DNA from: Pseudomonas sp. AB6
GTDB lineage: Bacteria > Pseudomonadota > Gammaproteobacteria > Pseudomonadales > Pseudomonadaceae
DNA: 64,000 bases
Assembly (NCBI RefSeq): GCF_034314105.1
Contig: NZ_JAVIWJ010000001.1
Coordinates: 2,171,501 to 2,235,500 of the forward strand
Direction: 5' to 3'
The notes under the pieces are model-generated. The model worked only from the letters and a program-made list of their open reading frames with translations, searched no databases and was not told where the DNA came from. Of this stretch, positions 26,942 to 36,769 are shown piece after piece. Position 1 is the stretch's first letter, and each line of letters begins with the position of its first letter. The translations under genes and the position numbers were made by a program.

Positions 26942-28021
26942 CTACAAACCCCGAATCCCGTGACGCTCCGCATTGCCTGGACTTGTCTCAACCACCCCTT
27001 CAACCCCTAACCACCAGGCATGCCCGCGGGTGGGATAATCCAGGTAGAACGGCTGGCCCATCTGCGGCGTGCTGATGGCAATATTTTTTTCCCAAGCCAG
27101 CGCCAGGATGCGATCGAACGGTTCATGCCAGGCGTGCATCGCCAAATCGAAGGTGCCGTTGTGAATCGGCAAGAGCCAACGCCCGCGCAGATCAATGTGC
27201 GCTTGCAGTGTTTGCTCGGGCTGCATGTGGACATCGGGCCAGTCGACGTTGTAGGCGCCGGTTTCCATCAGCGTGAGGTCAAATGGGCCAAAGCGGTCGC
27301 CGATGTGTTTAAAACCGTTGAAATACCCACTGTCCCCGCTGAAGAAGATTTTCTGGTTGTTATCGACCATCACCCACGATGCCCATAACGTTCTATTGCC
27401 GTCGAGCAACGTACGCCCGGAAAAGTGTTGCGATGGCGTGGCCACAAAGGTTAAGCCACCCACTTCAGTGGATTGCCACCAATCCAGTTGCTGCACTTTC
27501 TCTGCCGGCACGCCCCACTCAATCAAGGTGTCGCCCACCCCTGTAGGCGCCAGGAAGTGTTCGGTTTTGTGGATAAGCGCCTTGATTGCCATGTGATCGA
27601 GGTGGTCGTAATGGTTATGCGAAAGAATCACAGCCTTGATCGGCGGCAGTTCGTCGAGACTGATGGGTGGCTGATGGAAACGCTGCGGGCCGGCCCATTG
27701 CACGGGAGATGCACGCTCAGCGAACACCGGATCAGTCAGCCAGAACTGGTCACGCAGCTTGAGCAATACCGTTGAATGACCCAAACGGAACACACTGTTA
27801 TTAGGCGCCGCTAGCAGTTGCTGACGGGACAGCGGTTGCACCGGGATGTCGCCCGCTGGGCGGGTGTGCGAAGGCTTTCCAAAAAGCGCCATCCAAAATA
27901 AACGCAGGGTTTTCAGAAATCCCAATCGGTGTGTTGGGGCGTGGTTACGGTAGCGCCCTTCCTGCTGAAAAGAATCCAACATAGGGGCGGCGACTTTAAC
28001 GAATTGCGGTGTCTTGGTCAT
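26942..28021 (-). CDS. MBL-fold metallo-hydrolase (NAPE-PLD / RomA-like)
   Basis: A 359-residue metallo-beta-lactamase-fold hydrolase of the lipoprotein/N-acylphosphatidylethanolamine phospholipase D-like group. The metal motif is SHNHYDHLDHMA, with other ligands in TPSQHFSGR, FSGDSGYFNGF and LPIHNGTFDLAMHAW. The N-terminus (LFWMALFGKP) is mildly hydrophobic but is not a signal peptide. It is divergent from a TetR gene with two shared palindromes between them. In enterobacteria a similar acrR/romA pairing affects envelope properties. Substrate unknown. Confidence 0.83.
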   Translation of the reverse strand: MTKTPQFVKVAAPMLDSFQQEGRYRNHAPTHRLGFLKTLRLFWMALFGKPSHTRPAGDIPVQPLSRQQLLAAPNNSVFRLGHSTVLLKLRDQFWLTDPVFAERASPVQWAGPQRFHQPPISLDELPPIKAVILSHNHYDHLDHMAIKALIHKTEHFLAPTGVGDTLIEWGVPAEKVQQLDWWQSTEVGGLTFVATPSQHFSGRTLLDGNRTLWASWVMVDNNQKIFFSGDSGYFNGFKHIGDRFGPFDLTLMETGAYNVDWPDVHMQPEQTLQAHIDLRGRWLLPIHNGTFDLAMHAWHEPFDRILALAWEKNIAISTPQMGQPFYLDYPTRGHAWWLGVEGVVETSPGNAERHGIRGL

Positions 28022-28101
28022 GAGAAGCTGACTCCAAGGAGCAGGACGGGATTCCTGGATCTTGACGAACGAGGATGACAGGTAGAGTGTCCAGCGGGAA
28101 C

Positions 28102-28123
28102 AACTACACTACACAGTGTAGTT
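28102..28123. promoter_or_regulatory. TetR operator O1 (22-bp palindrome)
   Basis: AACTACACT, a 4-bp spacer ACAC, then AGTGTAGTT: 9-bp arms in perfect inverted symmetry between the divergent MBL and TetR genes. Size and symmetry are typical of a TetR-family operator, so it probably lets the TetR protein control both genes. Confidence 0.75.
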
Positions 28124-28148
28124 TTAAGCTTGCAACAACCCGGGTGAC

Positions 28149-28170
28149 AAGTAAACTGCAAAGTGTAAAT
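28149..28170. promoter_or_regulatory. TetR operator O2 (imperfect copy)
   Basis: AAGTAAACT, spacer GCAA, AGTGTAAAT: each arm agrees with O1 at 7 of 9 positions. It starts 47 bp from the start of O1 and 32 bp before the TetR start codon, so it would mainly serve autoregulation. Confidence 0.6.
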
Positions 28171-28201
28171 TTTTCAATCCGCCCGTCTGAAGCGAATTTT
28201 T

Positions 28202-28822
28202 ATGAAAGCTCCCCTGCGCCTGACCGACCGTAAACGTGAAGCCATTGTCTTGGCGGCGATTGCCGAATTTCGCGTCAATGGGTTCGACGTCACCAGCATG
28301 GACAAAATTGCCGCAGTGGCACAAGTCTCCAAGCGCACGGTGTACAACCACTTTCCGAGCAAGGAGGAACTGTTCTCCGAAATTCTGCAACGGCTATGGA
28401 CCAGCAGTACCGATCTGCAAGATATGACTTACCACCCCGAGCGCCCGCTACGCGATCAACTCAAGGCATTGTTGGAATCAAAAATGCGAACGCTGGCTGA
28501 CAGCAACTTCATTGATCTGGCGCGCGTGGCTATTGCTGCCACAATTCATTCTCCAGAGCGCGCGCAAAACATGGTCTCACGCCTAAATGAACGGGAAGAA
28601 AGCTTCACTGCCTGGATCCGCGCAGCGCAACTGGACGGCCGTTTCAAAGCCGTTGACCCCAGCTTCGCCGCGACCCAGATTCACGCCCTGATAAAAGCGT
28701 TTGCCTTCTGGCCACAGATCACTCAAGGCGCTGAAACGTTGGCTTCCTGCGCTCAAGAATCGGTGATGGAATCCACGCTGAGCCTGTTTCTGGGGTGGTA
28801 TGAAATCCCGACAGCCCAGTAA
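28202..28822 (+). CDS. TetR/AcrR-family repressor
   Basis: A 206-residue repressor with helix-turn-helix at about 10-60 (IVLAAIAEFRVNGFDVTSMD, KRTVYNHFPSKEELFSEIL) and a C-terminal domain of the AcrR/TetR_C-like type (FAFWPQITQGAETLASCAQE). It is divergent from the MBL-fold hydrolase gene, with two palindromes in the 180-bp gap. Its stop directly abuts the stop of the convergent LysR gene (28822/28823). Confidence 0.85.
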   Translation: MKAPLRLTDRKREAIVLAAIAEFRVNGFDVTSMDKIAAVAQVSKRTVYNHFPSKEELFSEILQRLWTSSTDLQDMTYHPERPLRDQLKALLESKMRTLADSNFIDLARVAIAATIHSPERAQNMVSRLNEREESFTAWIRAAQLDGRFKAVDPSFAATQIHALIKAFAFWPQITQGAETLASCAQESVMESTLSLFLGWYEIPTAQ

Positions 28823-29728
28823 TTAAGTCTCCTGCACATACTCGCGAAACAACGCCTCAAGCCATTGCATGAAAATTCTCAGCCGCTCCGGTACGTGCTG
28901 CTGCCGGGCGTAGAGCAGCGACACCTCCATTGGCGCGGGCACGTAATCAGGTAATATCGACACGAATTCGCCGCTGGCCAGAAACTCGCGCGCGCCCATC
29001 CGTGGAACCTGCACCAGACCAAGGCCCGCACGGCAGGCGGATTCGTAGGTTTCGGTGTTATTGACCGTAATACAGCCCGCCATAGGCAGCCGTCGCACTT
29101 TACCGTTGTGCAGGTATTCAAACCCATCGGAGCGTGCGCCCAAAACCCCCACGTAATGAACCAGCCGATGCTGGGCCAAATCTTCGAGGGCGATTGGCAC
29201 CCCATACGCGCGTAGATAACTCGGGCTCGCGCAATTGATCATCGTGACCCGCCCAATCGACCGAGCGATAACCGATTGATCCGGTTGTGCGCCCACTCTC
29301 AACACACAATCAAACCCTTCCCGCACTAGATCAACCCGACGATCGGTGCTGCTGATTTCCAGATCGATTTGCGGATGACGGCGAACGAACTCAGGCAGCC
29401 GTGGCATAAACAATTTGCGTGCCAATGAACTGGGCATGTCCACCCGCAAACGTCCGGCCAATACCGCACCCTCCTGTCGAAATAAACCTTCGAGTTCGTC
29501 CATGTTCGACAGCAAACTTTTGCTACGGTCATACAGCACCAAACCGTCTTGGGTAACCTGCACTTTGCGGGTGGTGCGGTGCAATAACTGCGTGCCCATC
29601 AAGACTTCCAGCGCCTGCACGTGCTCGGAAACCGTTGATCGCGGCAGGCCCAGGCTTTCCCCGGCTTGAGTAAAACTCGACAGCTCGGTGACCCTGACGA
29701 ATGTTTTCAGTAATTCAAGTTTGTTCAT
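28823..29728 (-). CDS. LysR-family regulator (CrgA/AaeR-type)
   Basis: A 301-residue LysR regulator. The helix-turn-helix at about 5-60 reads VRVTELSSFTQAGESLGLPR, followed by HRTTRKVQVTQDG, the subgroup often seen next to short-chain dehydrogenases. ATG 29728 is preferred over the TTG two codons upstream because AAGGG is well spaced from it. The SDR gene is divergent 121 bp away and is the likely target. Confidence 0.85.
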   Translation of the reverse strand: MNKLELLKTFVRVTELSSFTQAGESLGLPRSTVSEHVQALEVLMGTQLLHRTTRKVQVTQDGLVLYDRSKSLLSNMDELEGLFRQEGAVLAGRLRVDMPSSLARKLFMPRLPEFVRRHPQIDLEISSTDRRVDLVREGFDCVLRVGAQPDQSVIARSIGRVTMINCASPSYLRAYGVPIALEDLAQHRLVHYVGVLGARSDGFEYLHNGKVRRLPMAGCITVNNTETYESACRAGLGLVQVPRMGAREFLASGEFVSILPDYVPAPMEVSLLYARQQHVPERLRIFMQWLEALFREYVQET

Positions 29729-29849
29729 CGCCAACCCTTGGATTGTTCGAAATATTCGATCAGTGATTCCGATTTAGCCCTATTTATCATGAAGCGGCGG
29801 ATAAATACACTACGTCCACCGCATCACTCTTGCGCAAAAGGAACACACA

Positions 29850-30608
29850 ATGACCCGTAAAATCGCACTCATCACCGGAGCCAGCCGTGGCCTCGGCAAA
29901 AGCACCGCCCTGCACTTGGCGGCCCAAGGCATCGACATCATTGGTACGTTTCACAGCAACACCACTGAATCTCAAGCCGTTACCAAGGAAATCGAGCGCC
30001 TCGGCAGCCGCGCCGTCATGCTGCAACTGGACGTCGGCGACAGCAGCACTTTTGCTGGGTTTACCTCATTGGTCAGTGACGCGCTCAACAGCAATTTTTC
30101 TCGGGATTCATTCGACTTTTTGATCAACAACGCCGGTACCGGTATAGACGCCAGCTTCGCCGAGACCAGTGAAGAGCAATTCGACCAGATGATGAATGTT
30201 CATCTCAAAGGTCCGTTTTTCCTGACTCAACGTCTGCTCCCGATGATTGCGGACCAGGGCCGGATTGTTAATATTTCCTCAGGTTTGACCCGCTTTTCCA
30301 TGATCGGCAAAGCGGCCTACGCAATAATGAAAGGCGGTATTGAAGTGCTGACCCGTTATCAAGCGCAAGAGCTGGGGCCACGGGGTATTCGGGTCAACAC
30401 CTTGGCGCCGGGCGCTATCGCTACCGACTTCGGCGGCGGATTGGTACGTGACAATCCACAGGTTAATCAACATATTGCCTCTGGCACCGCGTTAGGCCGG
30501 GTGGGTTTGCCTGACGACATCGGCGGTGCAATTTCCATGCTATTGGCCGATGGCAACGGTTGGGTCAACGGTCAGCGCATCGAAGCCTCCGGTGGCGTTT
30601 TCCTGTGA
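29850..30608 (+). CDS. SDR-family oxidoreductase
   Basis: A 252-residue classical short-chain dehydrogenase: TGASRGLGKSTALHLA (cofactor), INNAGTG, catalytic Ser in VNISSGLTRFSMIGKAAYAIMKGG. In the last stretch Tyr-x-x-x-Lys appears as YAIMK. It ends GWVNGQRIEASGGVFL. A well-spaced AAAGGA precedes the ATG. The divergent LysR gene probably regulates it. Substrate not predictable. Confidence 0.85.
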   Translation: MTRKIALITGASRGLGKSTALHLAAQGIDIIGTFHSNTTESQAVTKEIERLGSRAVMLQLDVGDSSTFAGFTSLVSDALNSNFSRDSFDFLINNAGTGIDASFAETSEEQFDQMMNVHLKGPFFLTQRLLPMIADQGRIVNISSGLTRFSMIGKAAYAIMKGGIEVLTRYQAQELGPRGIRVNTLAPGAIATDFGGGLVRDNPQVNQHIASGTALGRVGLPDDIGGAISMLLADGNGWVNGQRIEASGGVFL

Positions 30609-30641
30609 TTGAGTGTTCTTGAGCCCGGCGGCGCTGAAGGC

Positions 30642-31328
30642 TCAGGCGCTGTGCAGTCTGGCGGCAACCCGCGCTATCACCTGCTGACGGTTGGCCAGCG
30701 ACGCCGCACCGCGTTTGACGGCCAACGCCAGCACCTCAGCGGGCGCCGTCTCGGGATGCCCTGCATTAAACGGCGGCGCAGGCGCATATTCCAGTTGCAG
30801 TTGGGTGGCTTGGGCTTCCAGCGCACCGAACAATTCCCCAGCCAAGGTCAGCGCGAAATCGATCCCCGCCGTGATCCCTCCGCCCGTCATCAGGTTGCCA
30901 TCACGAACCACCCGCGCCTGCACCGGAACCGCCCCGAGCGCTTCGAGCAATCCGTGTGACGCCCAATGCGTGGTCGCGCGCCGGCCCCGCAACAAACCCG
31001 CCGCTCCCAACACCAATGCGCCAGTGCAGACCGAGGTCACAAAGCGCGCACCCTGCGCCTGACGTTGAATGAACGCCAGCGTCTCGGCGTCCTCCATCAA
31101 CGCATCGACACCCTTCCCCCCAGGAATACAAATCACGTCCAGAGGCGGACAGCTTTCAAAAACAGTATCGGGCATTAGGGTCAGTCCGGTGCTGGAACGA
31201 ATCGGCGCAAGCGTCTTCCAAACCAGGTGCACGGTCACGTCAGGCAACGACGCGAATACTTCATAGGGCCCGGTCAGGTCCAGCTGTTGCACGTTAGGAA
31301 ATACCAGTAAACCGATGTGAAGCGCCAT
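30642..31328 (-). CDS. inhA: Isonitrile hydratase (DJ-1/PfpI family)
   Basis: A 228-residue DJ-1 superfamily protein very similar to P. putida isonitrile hydratase, which hydrates isonitriles to N-substituted formamides. Shared segments are GLLVFPNVQQLDLTGPYEVF, ICIPGGKGVDALM, the nucleophile region VTSVCTGALVLGAAGLLRG, RATTHWASHGLL, and DGNLMTGGGITAGIDFAL. The frame opens at 31472, but ATG 31328 has GGAGACAT upstream and starts at the conserved residue. It is divergent from a GlxA-family regulator. Many relatives are uncharacterised, so activity should be treated as probable only. Confidence 0.75.
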   Translation of the reverse strand: MALHIGLLVFPNVQQLDLTGPYEVFASLPDVTVHLVWKTLAPIRSSTGLTLMPDTVFESCPPLDVICIPGGKGVDALMEDAETLAFIQRQAQGARFVTSVCTGALVLGAAGLLRGRRATTHWASHGLLEALGAVPVQARVVRDGNLMTGGGITAGIDFALTLAGELFGALEAQATQLQLEYAPAPPFNAGHPETAPAEVLALAVKRGAASLANRQQVIARVAARLHSA

Positions 31329-31459
31329 GCGATGTCTCCTTCTCTGGGTATGCCGTGGTGTGGGTGATGGACGAAACCACTGTAGTCCGCTAGCCTTTGG
31401 CAGATACGCCAGACACCCCACATTTTCCGCCAACATGCTTCGTTGGCGCGGAGCCTGCC

Positions 31460-32461
31460 ATGACCACCCCACTTAAAACCGTGCATCTGCTGGCCTTTCC
31501 CGACGTGCAATTGCTAGACGTTTGCGGCCCGCTGCAGGTATTTGCCACGGTCAACGACTTGATGCGCAAGCAAGGCCGTGGCCTGGTTTACGCACTTCAG
31601 GTGATCGCCGCCGAACCGAACTCGGTGGTTTCATCGGCAGGCTTGGGATTGCTGACCGCGCCGTTGCCCGGAGCTGATGACCCCTCCGATACTTTGATCA
31701 TCGCGGGCGGTCGGGGCGTTAATGCGGCGGCTGAAAACCTGGAGTTGCTGAGCTGGTTACGTGGGCAAGCGACAACGGCAAGGCGACTGGCGTCGGTGTG
31801 CAGCGGTGCGTTTTTGCTGGCGGCGGGCGGGATGCTGGATGGACGGCGGGTGGTTACGCATTGGAGCCGTTGCGATGAACTGGCGCTGCGCTATCCAGCA
31901 CTGCGAGTAGAGCCTGATCCTATTTTCATCAACGACGGTATGGTCTGGACCTCGGCGGGGGTGACAGCGGGCATTGATCTGGCGTTAGCGCTAGTGGAAG
32001 AGGATCTGGGCCAGGAATTGGCGTTGGCCATTGCTCGACATCTAGTGGTATTCCTTAAACGTCCCGGTGGGCAATCGCAGTTCAGCGCGACCCTTGCGTT
32101 ACAGAAAAGCGCCGGGCGCTTCGCTGAACTTCATGCCTGGATTGCCGACAACCTCAGCGGCGACTTATCAGTCGCCGTCCTTGCCGAACGGGTCGGCATG
32201 AGTGAACGCAGTTTCGTCCGTCACTACCGCGCCGAAACAGCAAGCACCCCGGCGCGGGCTATCGAACAGCTTCGCGTAGAAGCTGCACGGCGCCTGCTGA
32301 GTGATAGCGTCCTGCCGATCAAACGCATTGCCAACCGCTGTGGATTTGGCACTGAAGAAACATTGCGCCGCAGCTTTTTAAGATCCGTCGCGATTACACC
32401 TCAGGCGTACCGTGAACGGTTTTCGACCACAGGGAGACAGACATGCTCTACGACTTACTGA
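31460..32461 (+). CDS. GlxA-family regulator (DJ-1-like plus AraC domain)
   Basis: A 333-residue regulator with an N-terminal DJ-1-like domain (LLAFPDVQLLDVCGPLQVFA, ASVCSGAFLLAAGGMLDGRR) and a C-terminal AraC-type DNA-binding domain (about 235-325; LSVAVLAERVGMSERSFVRH). ATG 31460 has GGAG 8 nt upstream; an earlier in-frame start at 31397 lacks one. It overlaps the D-aminoacylase gene by 19 bp, so the two are coupled and the regulator likely controls D-amino-acid use, its own operon and perhaps the divergent inhA gene. Confidence 0.85.
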   Translation: MTTPLKTVHLLAFPDVQLLDVCGPLQVFATVNDLMRKQGRGLVYALQVIAAEPNSVVSSAGLGLLTAPLPGADDPSDTLIIAGGRGVNAAAENLELLSWLRGQATTARRLASVCSGAFLLAAGGMLDGRRVVTHWSRCDELALRYPALRVEPDPIFINDGMVWTSAGVTAGIDLALALVEEDLGQELALAIARHLVVFLKRPGGQSQFSATLALQKSAGRFAELHAWIADNLSGDLSVAVLAERVGMSERSFVRHYRAETASTPARAIEQLRVEAARRLLSDSVLPIKRIANRCGFGTEETLRRSFLRSVAITPQAYRERFSTTGRQTCSTTY

Positions 32462-33909
32462 TCCGCAACGTACTGGTCATCGACGGCAGCAACAGTCCGG
32501 CCTACCCTGCCGACGTGGCCATCCATGGAGGCCGAATTCAACGTATTGGCAAGCTCGATGATGTGTCGGCCAAGGACGAAATTGACGCCAATGGCCGGGT
32601 ATTGGCACCGGGATTTATCGACGTCCACACCCACGACGACACCGTGGTTATTCGCACACCTCAAATGCTGCCGAAAATCAGCCAAGGTGTCACCACGGTG
32701 ATCGTTGGCAACTGCGGAATCAGTGCTTCACCTGTGAGTCTGTTGGCTGAGCCGCCGGACCCGATGAACTTGCTGGGCACCGCCGCTGCTTTTATTTACC
32801 CGCGTTTCAGCGATTACCGCGCGGCAGTAGACGCCGCCCGCCCCGCCGTCAACGTCGCGGCGCTGATCGGTCATACCGCCTTGCGCAGCAACCATCTGGA
32901 TGATCTGCACCGCACCGCCACCCCGGCGGAAATCGCTGCCATGCGTACCCAGTTGCGCGAAAGCCTTGAGGCCGGTGCACTGGGGCTTTCTACAGGTTTG
33001 GCTTACGCCTCGGCGTTTTCGGCGGACACCGACGAAGTGCTGCAACTGGCCGAAGAGCTGACCGCATTCGGCGCGCTGTATACCACGCATTTACGCAGTG
33101 AATTTGAGCCCGTGTTGGAGGCGATGGACGAAGCGTTCCGCATTGCGCGTCACGCCAAAGCGCCGGTAGTGATTTCGCACTTGAAATGCGCTGGTGCCGG
33201 TAATTGGGGCCGCAGTCCGCAACTGCTCGCTGCACTGGAAAGCGCCGCACACACCCACCCGGTAGGCTGCGATTGTTACCCGTATGCCGCCAGTTCCTCG
33301 ACGCTTGATCTCAAACAAGTCACCGACGCCTTCCGCATTACCATTACTTGGTCGACGCCGCATCCTGATCAAGGCGGTCGCGATTTGATCGACATCGCCA
33401 ATGAGTGGGGCCTTTCATTGCTGGACACCGCACGCACATTGCAGCCTGCGGGCGCGGTGTATTACGGCATGGACGAAAGCGACGTGCAGCGTATTCTGGC
33501 GCACCCGTTATCGATGATTGGCTCTGACGGTTTGCCCGAAGACCCGTTTCCGCATCCGCGTTTGTGGGGCGCGTTTCCTAGAGTGCTGGGACACTTCAGC
33601 CGCGACCTGGGCCTGTTCCCGTTGCACACCGCCGTACATAAAATGACCGGTCTTTCAGCGGCACGTTTTGGCTTGCATGAGCGGGGAGAAATTCGCGAAG
33701 GGTATTGGGCCGATCTGGTCCTGTTTGATCCAACACGCATCCGTGACGTTGCCGACTTTAATGACCCACAACGCGCCGCCGAGGGGATTGATGCCGTGTG
33801 GGTCAATGGTCAGTTGAGCTACGCCGAAGGGCAGGTCCAAGGCAATCGGCAAGGACGCTTCTTGCCGCGCAGCGGGTCGTTGAATATTGGGTTTGACCGC
33901 GAGTTTTGA
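32443..33909 (+). CDS. N-acyl-D-amino-acid deacylase (D-aminoacylase)
   Basis: A 488-residue amidohydrolase that removes the acyl group from N-acyl-D-amino acids. It has FIDVHTHDD (metal site), the Cys ligand in VIVGNCGISASPVSL, His in VVISHLKCAG, a further metal-site stretch DCYPYAASSSTLDLK, and Asp in MIGSDGLPEDPFPHPRLWG. All fit the D-aminoacylase family, and the length (about 480) agrees. GGGAGAC precedes ATG. It is translationally coupled to the GlxA-type regulator and followed by a strong hairpin. Confidence 0.88.
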   Translation: MLYDLLIRNVLVIDGSNSPAYPADVAIHGGRIQRIGKLDDVSAKDEIDANGRVLAPGFIDVHTHDDTVVIRTPQMLPKISQGVTTVIVGNCGISASPVSLLAEPPDPMNLLGTAAAFIYPRFSDYRAAVDAARPAVNVAALIGHTALRSNHLDDLHRTATPAEIAAMRTQLRESLEAGALGLSTGLAYASAFSADTDEVLQLAEELTAFGALYTTHLRSEFEPVLEAMDEAFRIARHAKAPVVISHLKCAGAGNWGRSPQLLAALESAAHTHPVGCDCYPYAASSSTLDLKQVTDAFRITITWSTPHPDQGGRDLIDIANEWGLSLLDTARTLQPAGAVYYGMDESDVQRILAHPLSMIGSDGLPEDPFPHPRLWGAFPRVLGHFSRDLGLFPLHTAVHKMTGLSAARFGLHERGEIREGYWADLVLFDPTRIRDVADFNDPQRAAEGIDAVWVNGQLSYAEGQVQGNRQGRFLPRSGSLNIGFDREF

Positions 33910-33924
33910 TTCCCCTGCTTAGCT

Positions 33925-33948
33925 CCTTCGCAGGCTGGCCTGCGAAGG
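33925..33948. repeat. REP-like hairpin between convergent genes
   Basis: CCTTCGCAGG, loop CTGG, CCTGCGAAGG: a perfect 10-bp stem carrying the Pseudomonas CTTCGCAGG core common in intergenic repeats. It sits between the D-aminoacylase and fahA stops and probably separates the two transcripts. Confidence 0.6.
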
Positions 33949-33969
33949 CCATTTCAAAAGGCACTCCAT

Positions 33970-35271
33970 TCAAGCGCCGAGCACAACACCTCGACATTCG
34001 CCAAAGCCAATCGACGCATAACCTTCACGGTGACAGCGCGCGCGGAAGATCACTTCATCGCCGGTTTCCAGGAAGCGCCGCGATTCACCGCTGGCCAATG
34101 CCAGCGCGGTTTTTCCGCCGTCGCTGATTTCCAGCAAGCTACCAAACTGCCCCACGTGCGGCCCGGATAACGTCCCGGTACCCAACAAATCACCTGGCTG
34201 CAATTTGCACCCATTGACGCTGTGGTGCGCCACCATTTGTGCGACGGTCCAGTACATGTTTTGCGTATTGCTCAAGGCCAGACGCTGAGGCGCTATGCCT
34301 TGCTCTTTCATCTGCTGGGTGAGTAGCAACACTTCCAGTTCGATATCCAATGCCCCGTCCCGTTGATCGCCAGCGTCGAACAGGTACGGCAAAGGTTGCG
34401 GATCGCCCGCTGGTCGCGCCGGTTGCGCGGTGCGAAACGGAGCCAAAGCCTCTGCCGTCACTACCCAGGCGGAGATACTGGTGGCAAAGCTCTTGGACAA
34501 GAACGGCCCCAATGGCTGGTATTCCCAAGCTTGTAAGTCGCGAGCCGACCAGTCATTAAGTAAGCAAAACCCGGCAATATGCTCGGCAGCATCACCGATG
34601 GCGATTGCCTCGCCCAACGCATTACCCGGACCTATCCACACGCCCATTTCCAGTTCGTAATCCAGGCGTTTACTCGGGCCAAACTCGGGAACCGTCGCGC
34701 CCGGGGCCAAGGTCTGGCCGTTAGGACGTTTGACCGGGGTCTCTGAAATACAAATGGTCGACGCACGACCGTGGTATCCGATAGGCACGTATTTGTAGTT
34801 GGGCAGCAGCGGATTATCCGGGCGAAACAGCTTGCCGACGTTCATCGCATGATGGATACCAACGTAAAAATCGGTGTAATCACCGATGCGCGCTGGTACA
34901 TGCATCACGCAGTCGGCCATGGGGTGCAGCAAGGTTTCAGCCAAGGGCTGCAAGCGGGAAAGTTGCGGGCTCGCATGGTCGAGTAAGTGCAACAGCTCAT
35001 TGCGCAACGCCCTACGGGCAGGCGAACCCAAGGCAAAAAAGTCATTGAGCTGATCACGACTGGCGGCTTCTGCAGCATCAAAGGCGACGCCGTTAAAAAA
35101 GCCCGCACTTAATGCTGCTCGCAGGTCGAAAATCATTTCGCCGATGGCCACGCCACCGCGCTTGCTCAGACCGTCTCGGCTGAACACACCCAGCGGCAAG
35201 TTGTGTAACGGGAAATCGCTGTGGCCGTTGGCCGAGATCACCCAGCTAAGGGTATTCGATGGAGACGTCAT
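33970..35271 (-). CDS. fahA: Fumarylacetoacetase
   Basis: A 433-residue hydrolase that splits fumarylacetoacetate to fumarate and acetoacetate, the last step of tyrosine/homogentisate breakdown. Family motifs: [29 protein letters not shown], the metal/catalytic stretch [11 protein letters not shown], and [20 protein letters not shown]. The start overlaps the hmgA stop by ATGA, so hmgA-fahA form an operon under the palindromic operator upstream of hmgA. Confidence 0.96.
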   Translation of the reverse strand: MTSPSNTLSWVISANGHSDFPLHNLPLGVFSRDGLSKRGGVAIGEMIFDLRAALSAGFFNGVAFDAAEAASRDQLNDFFALGSPARRALRNELLHLLDHASPQLSRLQPLAETLLHPMADCVMHVPARIGDYTDFYVGIHHAMNVGKLFRPDNPLLPNYKYVPIGYHGRASTICISETPVKRPNGQTLAPGATVPEFGPSKRLDYELEMGVWIGPGNALGEAIAIGDAAEHIAGFCLLNDWSARDLQAWEYQPLGPFLSKSFATSISAWVVTAEALAPFRTAQPARPAGDPQPLPYLFDAGDQRDGALDIELEVLLLTQQMKEQGIAPQRLALSNTQNMYWTVAQMVAHHSVNGCKLQPGDLLGTGTLSGPHVGQFGSLLEISDGGKTALALASGESRRFLETGDEVIFRARCHREGYASIGFGECRGVVLGA

Positions 35272-36575
35272 GCTTGGGTTCCCGAATCAAAGGTTTTGGC
35301 CATGCCTGACCAACAGGCATCGTAGTCAGTTTGCAGTTGCGGGCAGTCGAGGGCATGGCGGCTAGGACGCAGCACTTTGCCGGTCTCGAACATGAACGCC
35401 ATGGTGTTGTCGATTTTCTGCGGCGTTAATTCGGCAGCGATGGCTTTTACTGCGGTGGCATTATCCGGCCCGTGGGCGCTCATACAGTTATGCAACGACG
35501 CGCCGCCGGGGATGAAACCCTCGGCCTTGGCATCGTAAGCGCCTTCAATCAACCCCATGAACTCATTCATTAGATTGCGATGGAACCACGGTGGCCGAAA
35601 GGTTTTTTCAGCAACCATCCAGCGCGGCGGAAAGATTACAAAATCGACGTTGGCCTGACCCTGAACTGAACTGGGCGCGGTCAACACGGTAAAGATCGAC
35701 GGGTCCGGATGATCAAAACTCACCGAACCCACGGTATTGAAACGGCGTAAATCGTACTTATACGGCACGTTGTTGCCATGCCACGCCACCACATCGAACG
35801 GCGAATGATCAAGTTGCGTAGCCCACAGTTCGCCGAGAAATTTCTGCACCAGCAGTACTGGCTCCTCTCGGTCTTCGAACTGCGCAACAGGTGTCAGAAA
35901 ATCCCGTGGATTAGCCAAGCCATTGCTGCCAATTGGCCCCAGATCCGGCAGGCGCAACGCGCAGCCATGATTCTCACAAACATAGCCGCGGGCGCTCGCG
36001 TCGAGTAGGTGAACACTAAATTTCAAACCACGGGGCAGCACGACAATTTCTTGCGGCTCGATCTCCAGCACGCCCAATTCAGTGATCACTCGTAAGCGAC
36101 CAACTTGGGGCACGATCAGCCATTCACCGTCAGCATTGAAGAACGCGCGGTCCATTGAGCGGTTGGCGCAGTAGACATACACACTTACGCCTTCGACCTG
36201 ATCCGCCGCGGCCGTGCTGGCAAGGTTGATTAAGCCATCAAGGAAATCAGTGGGCGCTGACGGGATTTCGAACGCGCCCCAGCGCAGCCTGTTAGGGGTA
36301 ATCGGGCCAAGCTGTTGCCCGACAATCTGCCTCAGCAAGCGCTCAAAACGGGGGTGTGCCGCCGATGGCTTGATTCGATATAACCAGGTTCGACGGGCTT
36401 CGGCACGCGACACGGTGAACGCTGTACCGGAAAATTGCTCGGTGTACAGACCATGGGAATGTTGCTGCGGGGAGTTCTGCCCGCGCGGTAACGCGCCGGG
36501 CAGAGCTTCGCTGCTGAACTCATTACCGAAGCCGCTTTGGTAGGCCAAGGATTCAAAAGAGTGGGCTGTGAGCAT
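35268..36575 (-). CDS. hmgA: Homogentisate 1,2-dioxygenase
   Basis: A 435-residue iron dioxygenase that opens the homogentisate ring to maleylacetoacetate. Signature elements: [19 protein letters not shown] at the start, [36 protein letters not shown] (His ligand), NEFMGLI (Glu ligand) and [12 protein letters not shown] (His ligand). The frame extends upstream to 36701, but ATG 36575 gives the conserved N-terminus. Upstream lies the double palindrome at 36684-36708 shared with hmgR. Confidence 0.96.
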   Translation of the reverse strand: MLTAHSFESLAYQSGFGNEFSSEALPGALPRGQNSPQQHSHGLYTEQFSGTAFTVSRAEARRTWLYRIKPSAAHPRFERLLRQIVGQQLGPITPNRLRWGAFEIPSAPTDFLDGLINLASTAAADQVEGVSVYVYCANRSMDRAFFNADGEWLIVPQVGRLRVITELGVLEIEPQEIVVLPRGLKFSVHLLDASARGYVCENHGCALRLPDLGPIGSNGLANPRDFLTPVAQFEDREEPVLLVQKFLGELWATQLDHSPFDVVAWHGNNVPYKYDLRRFNTVGSVSFDHPDPSIFTVLTAPSSVQGQANVDFVIFPPRWMVAEKTFRPPWFHRNLMNEFMGLIEGAYDAKAEGFIPGGASLHNCMSAHGPDNATAVKAIAAELTPQKIDNTMAFMFETGKVLRPSRHALDCPQLQTDYDACWSGMAKTFDSGTQA

Positions 36576-36683
36576 CTCGACCTCTGTAGAAGATTCTGTA
36601 GATACCGTCTTGTTGGCAAAGCGGCAGAAACTGACACACCGCGTAAGCCCTAGCGCCACCCAGGTGGCTCTCAAGACTTTTAA

Positions 36684-36708
36684 CGTAATTGAATTACGCA
36701 TAACGTAA
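36684..36708. promoter_or_regulatory. HmgR double operator (hmgA/hmgR region)
   Basis: Two overlapping 15-bp palindromes start 10 bp apart: CGTAATTGAATTACG (perfect) and TTACG-N5-CGTAA. A third half-site (ACGTAATT) overlaps the end. It lies between divergent hmgA and hmgR. P. putida HmgR is known to bind a palindrome in this gap, and a near-identical pair precedes maiA. Confidence 0.7.
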
Positions 36709-36769
36709 TTTGAGTTTGTGATGAGGTCAAGCTATAAAGCAGCCTTCCCAGACCGGCGCGTACTTGTTC

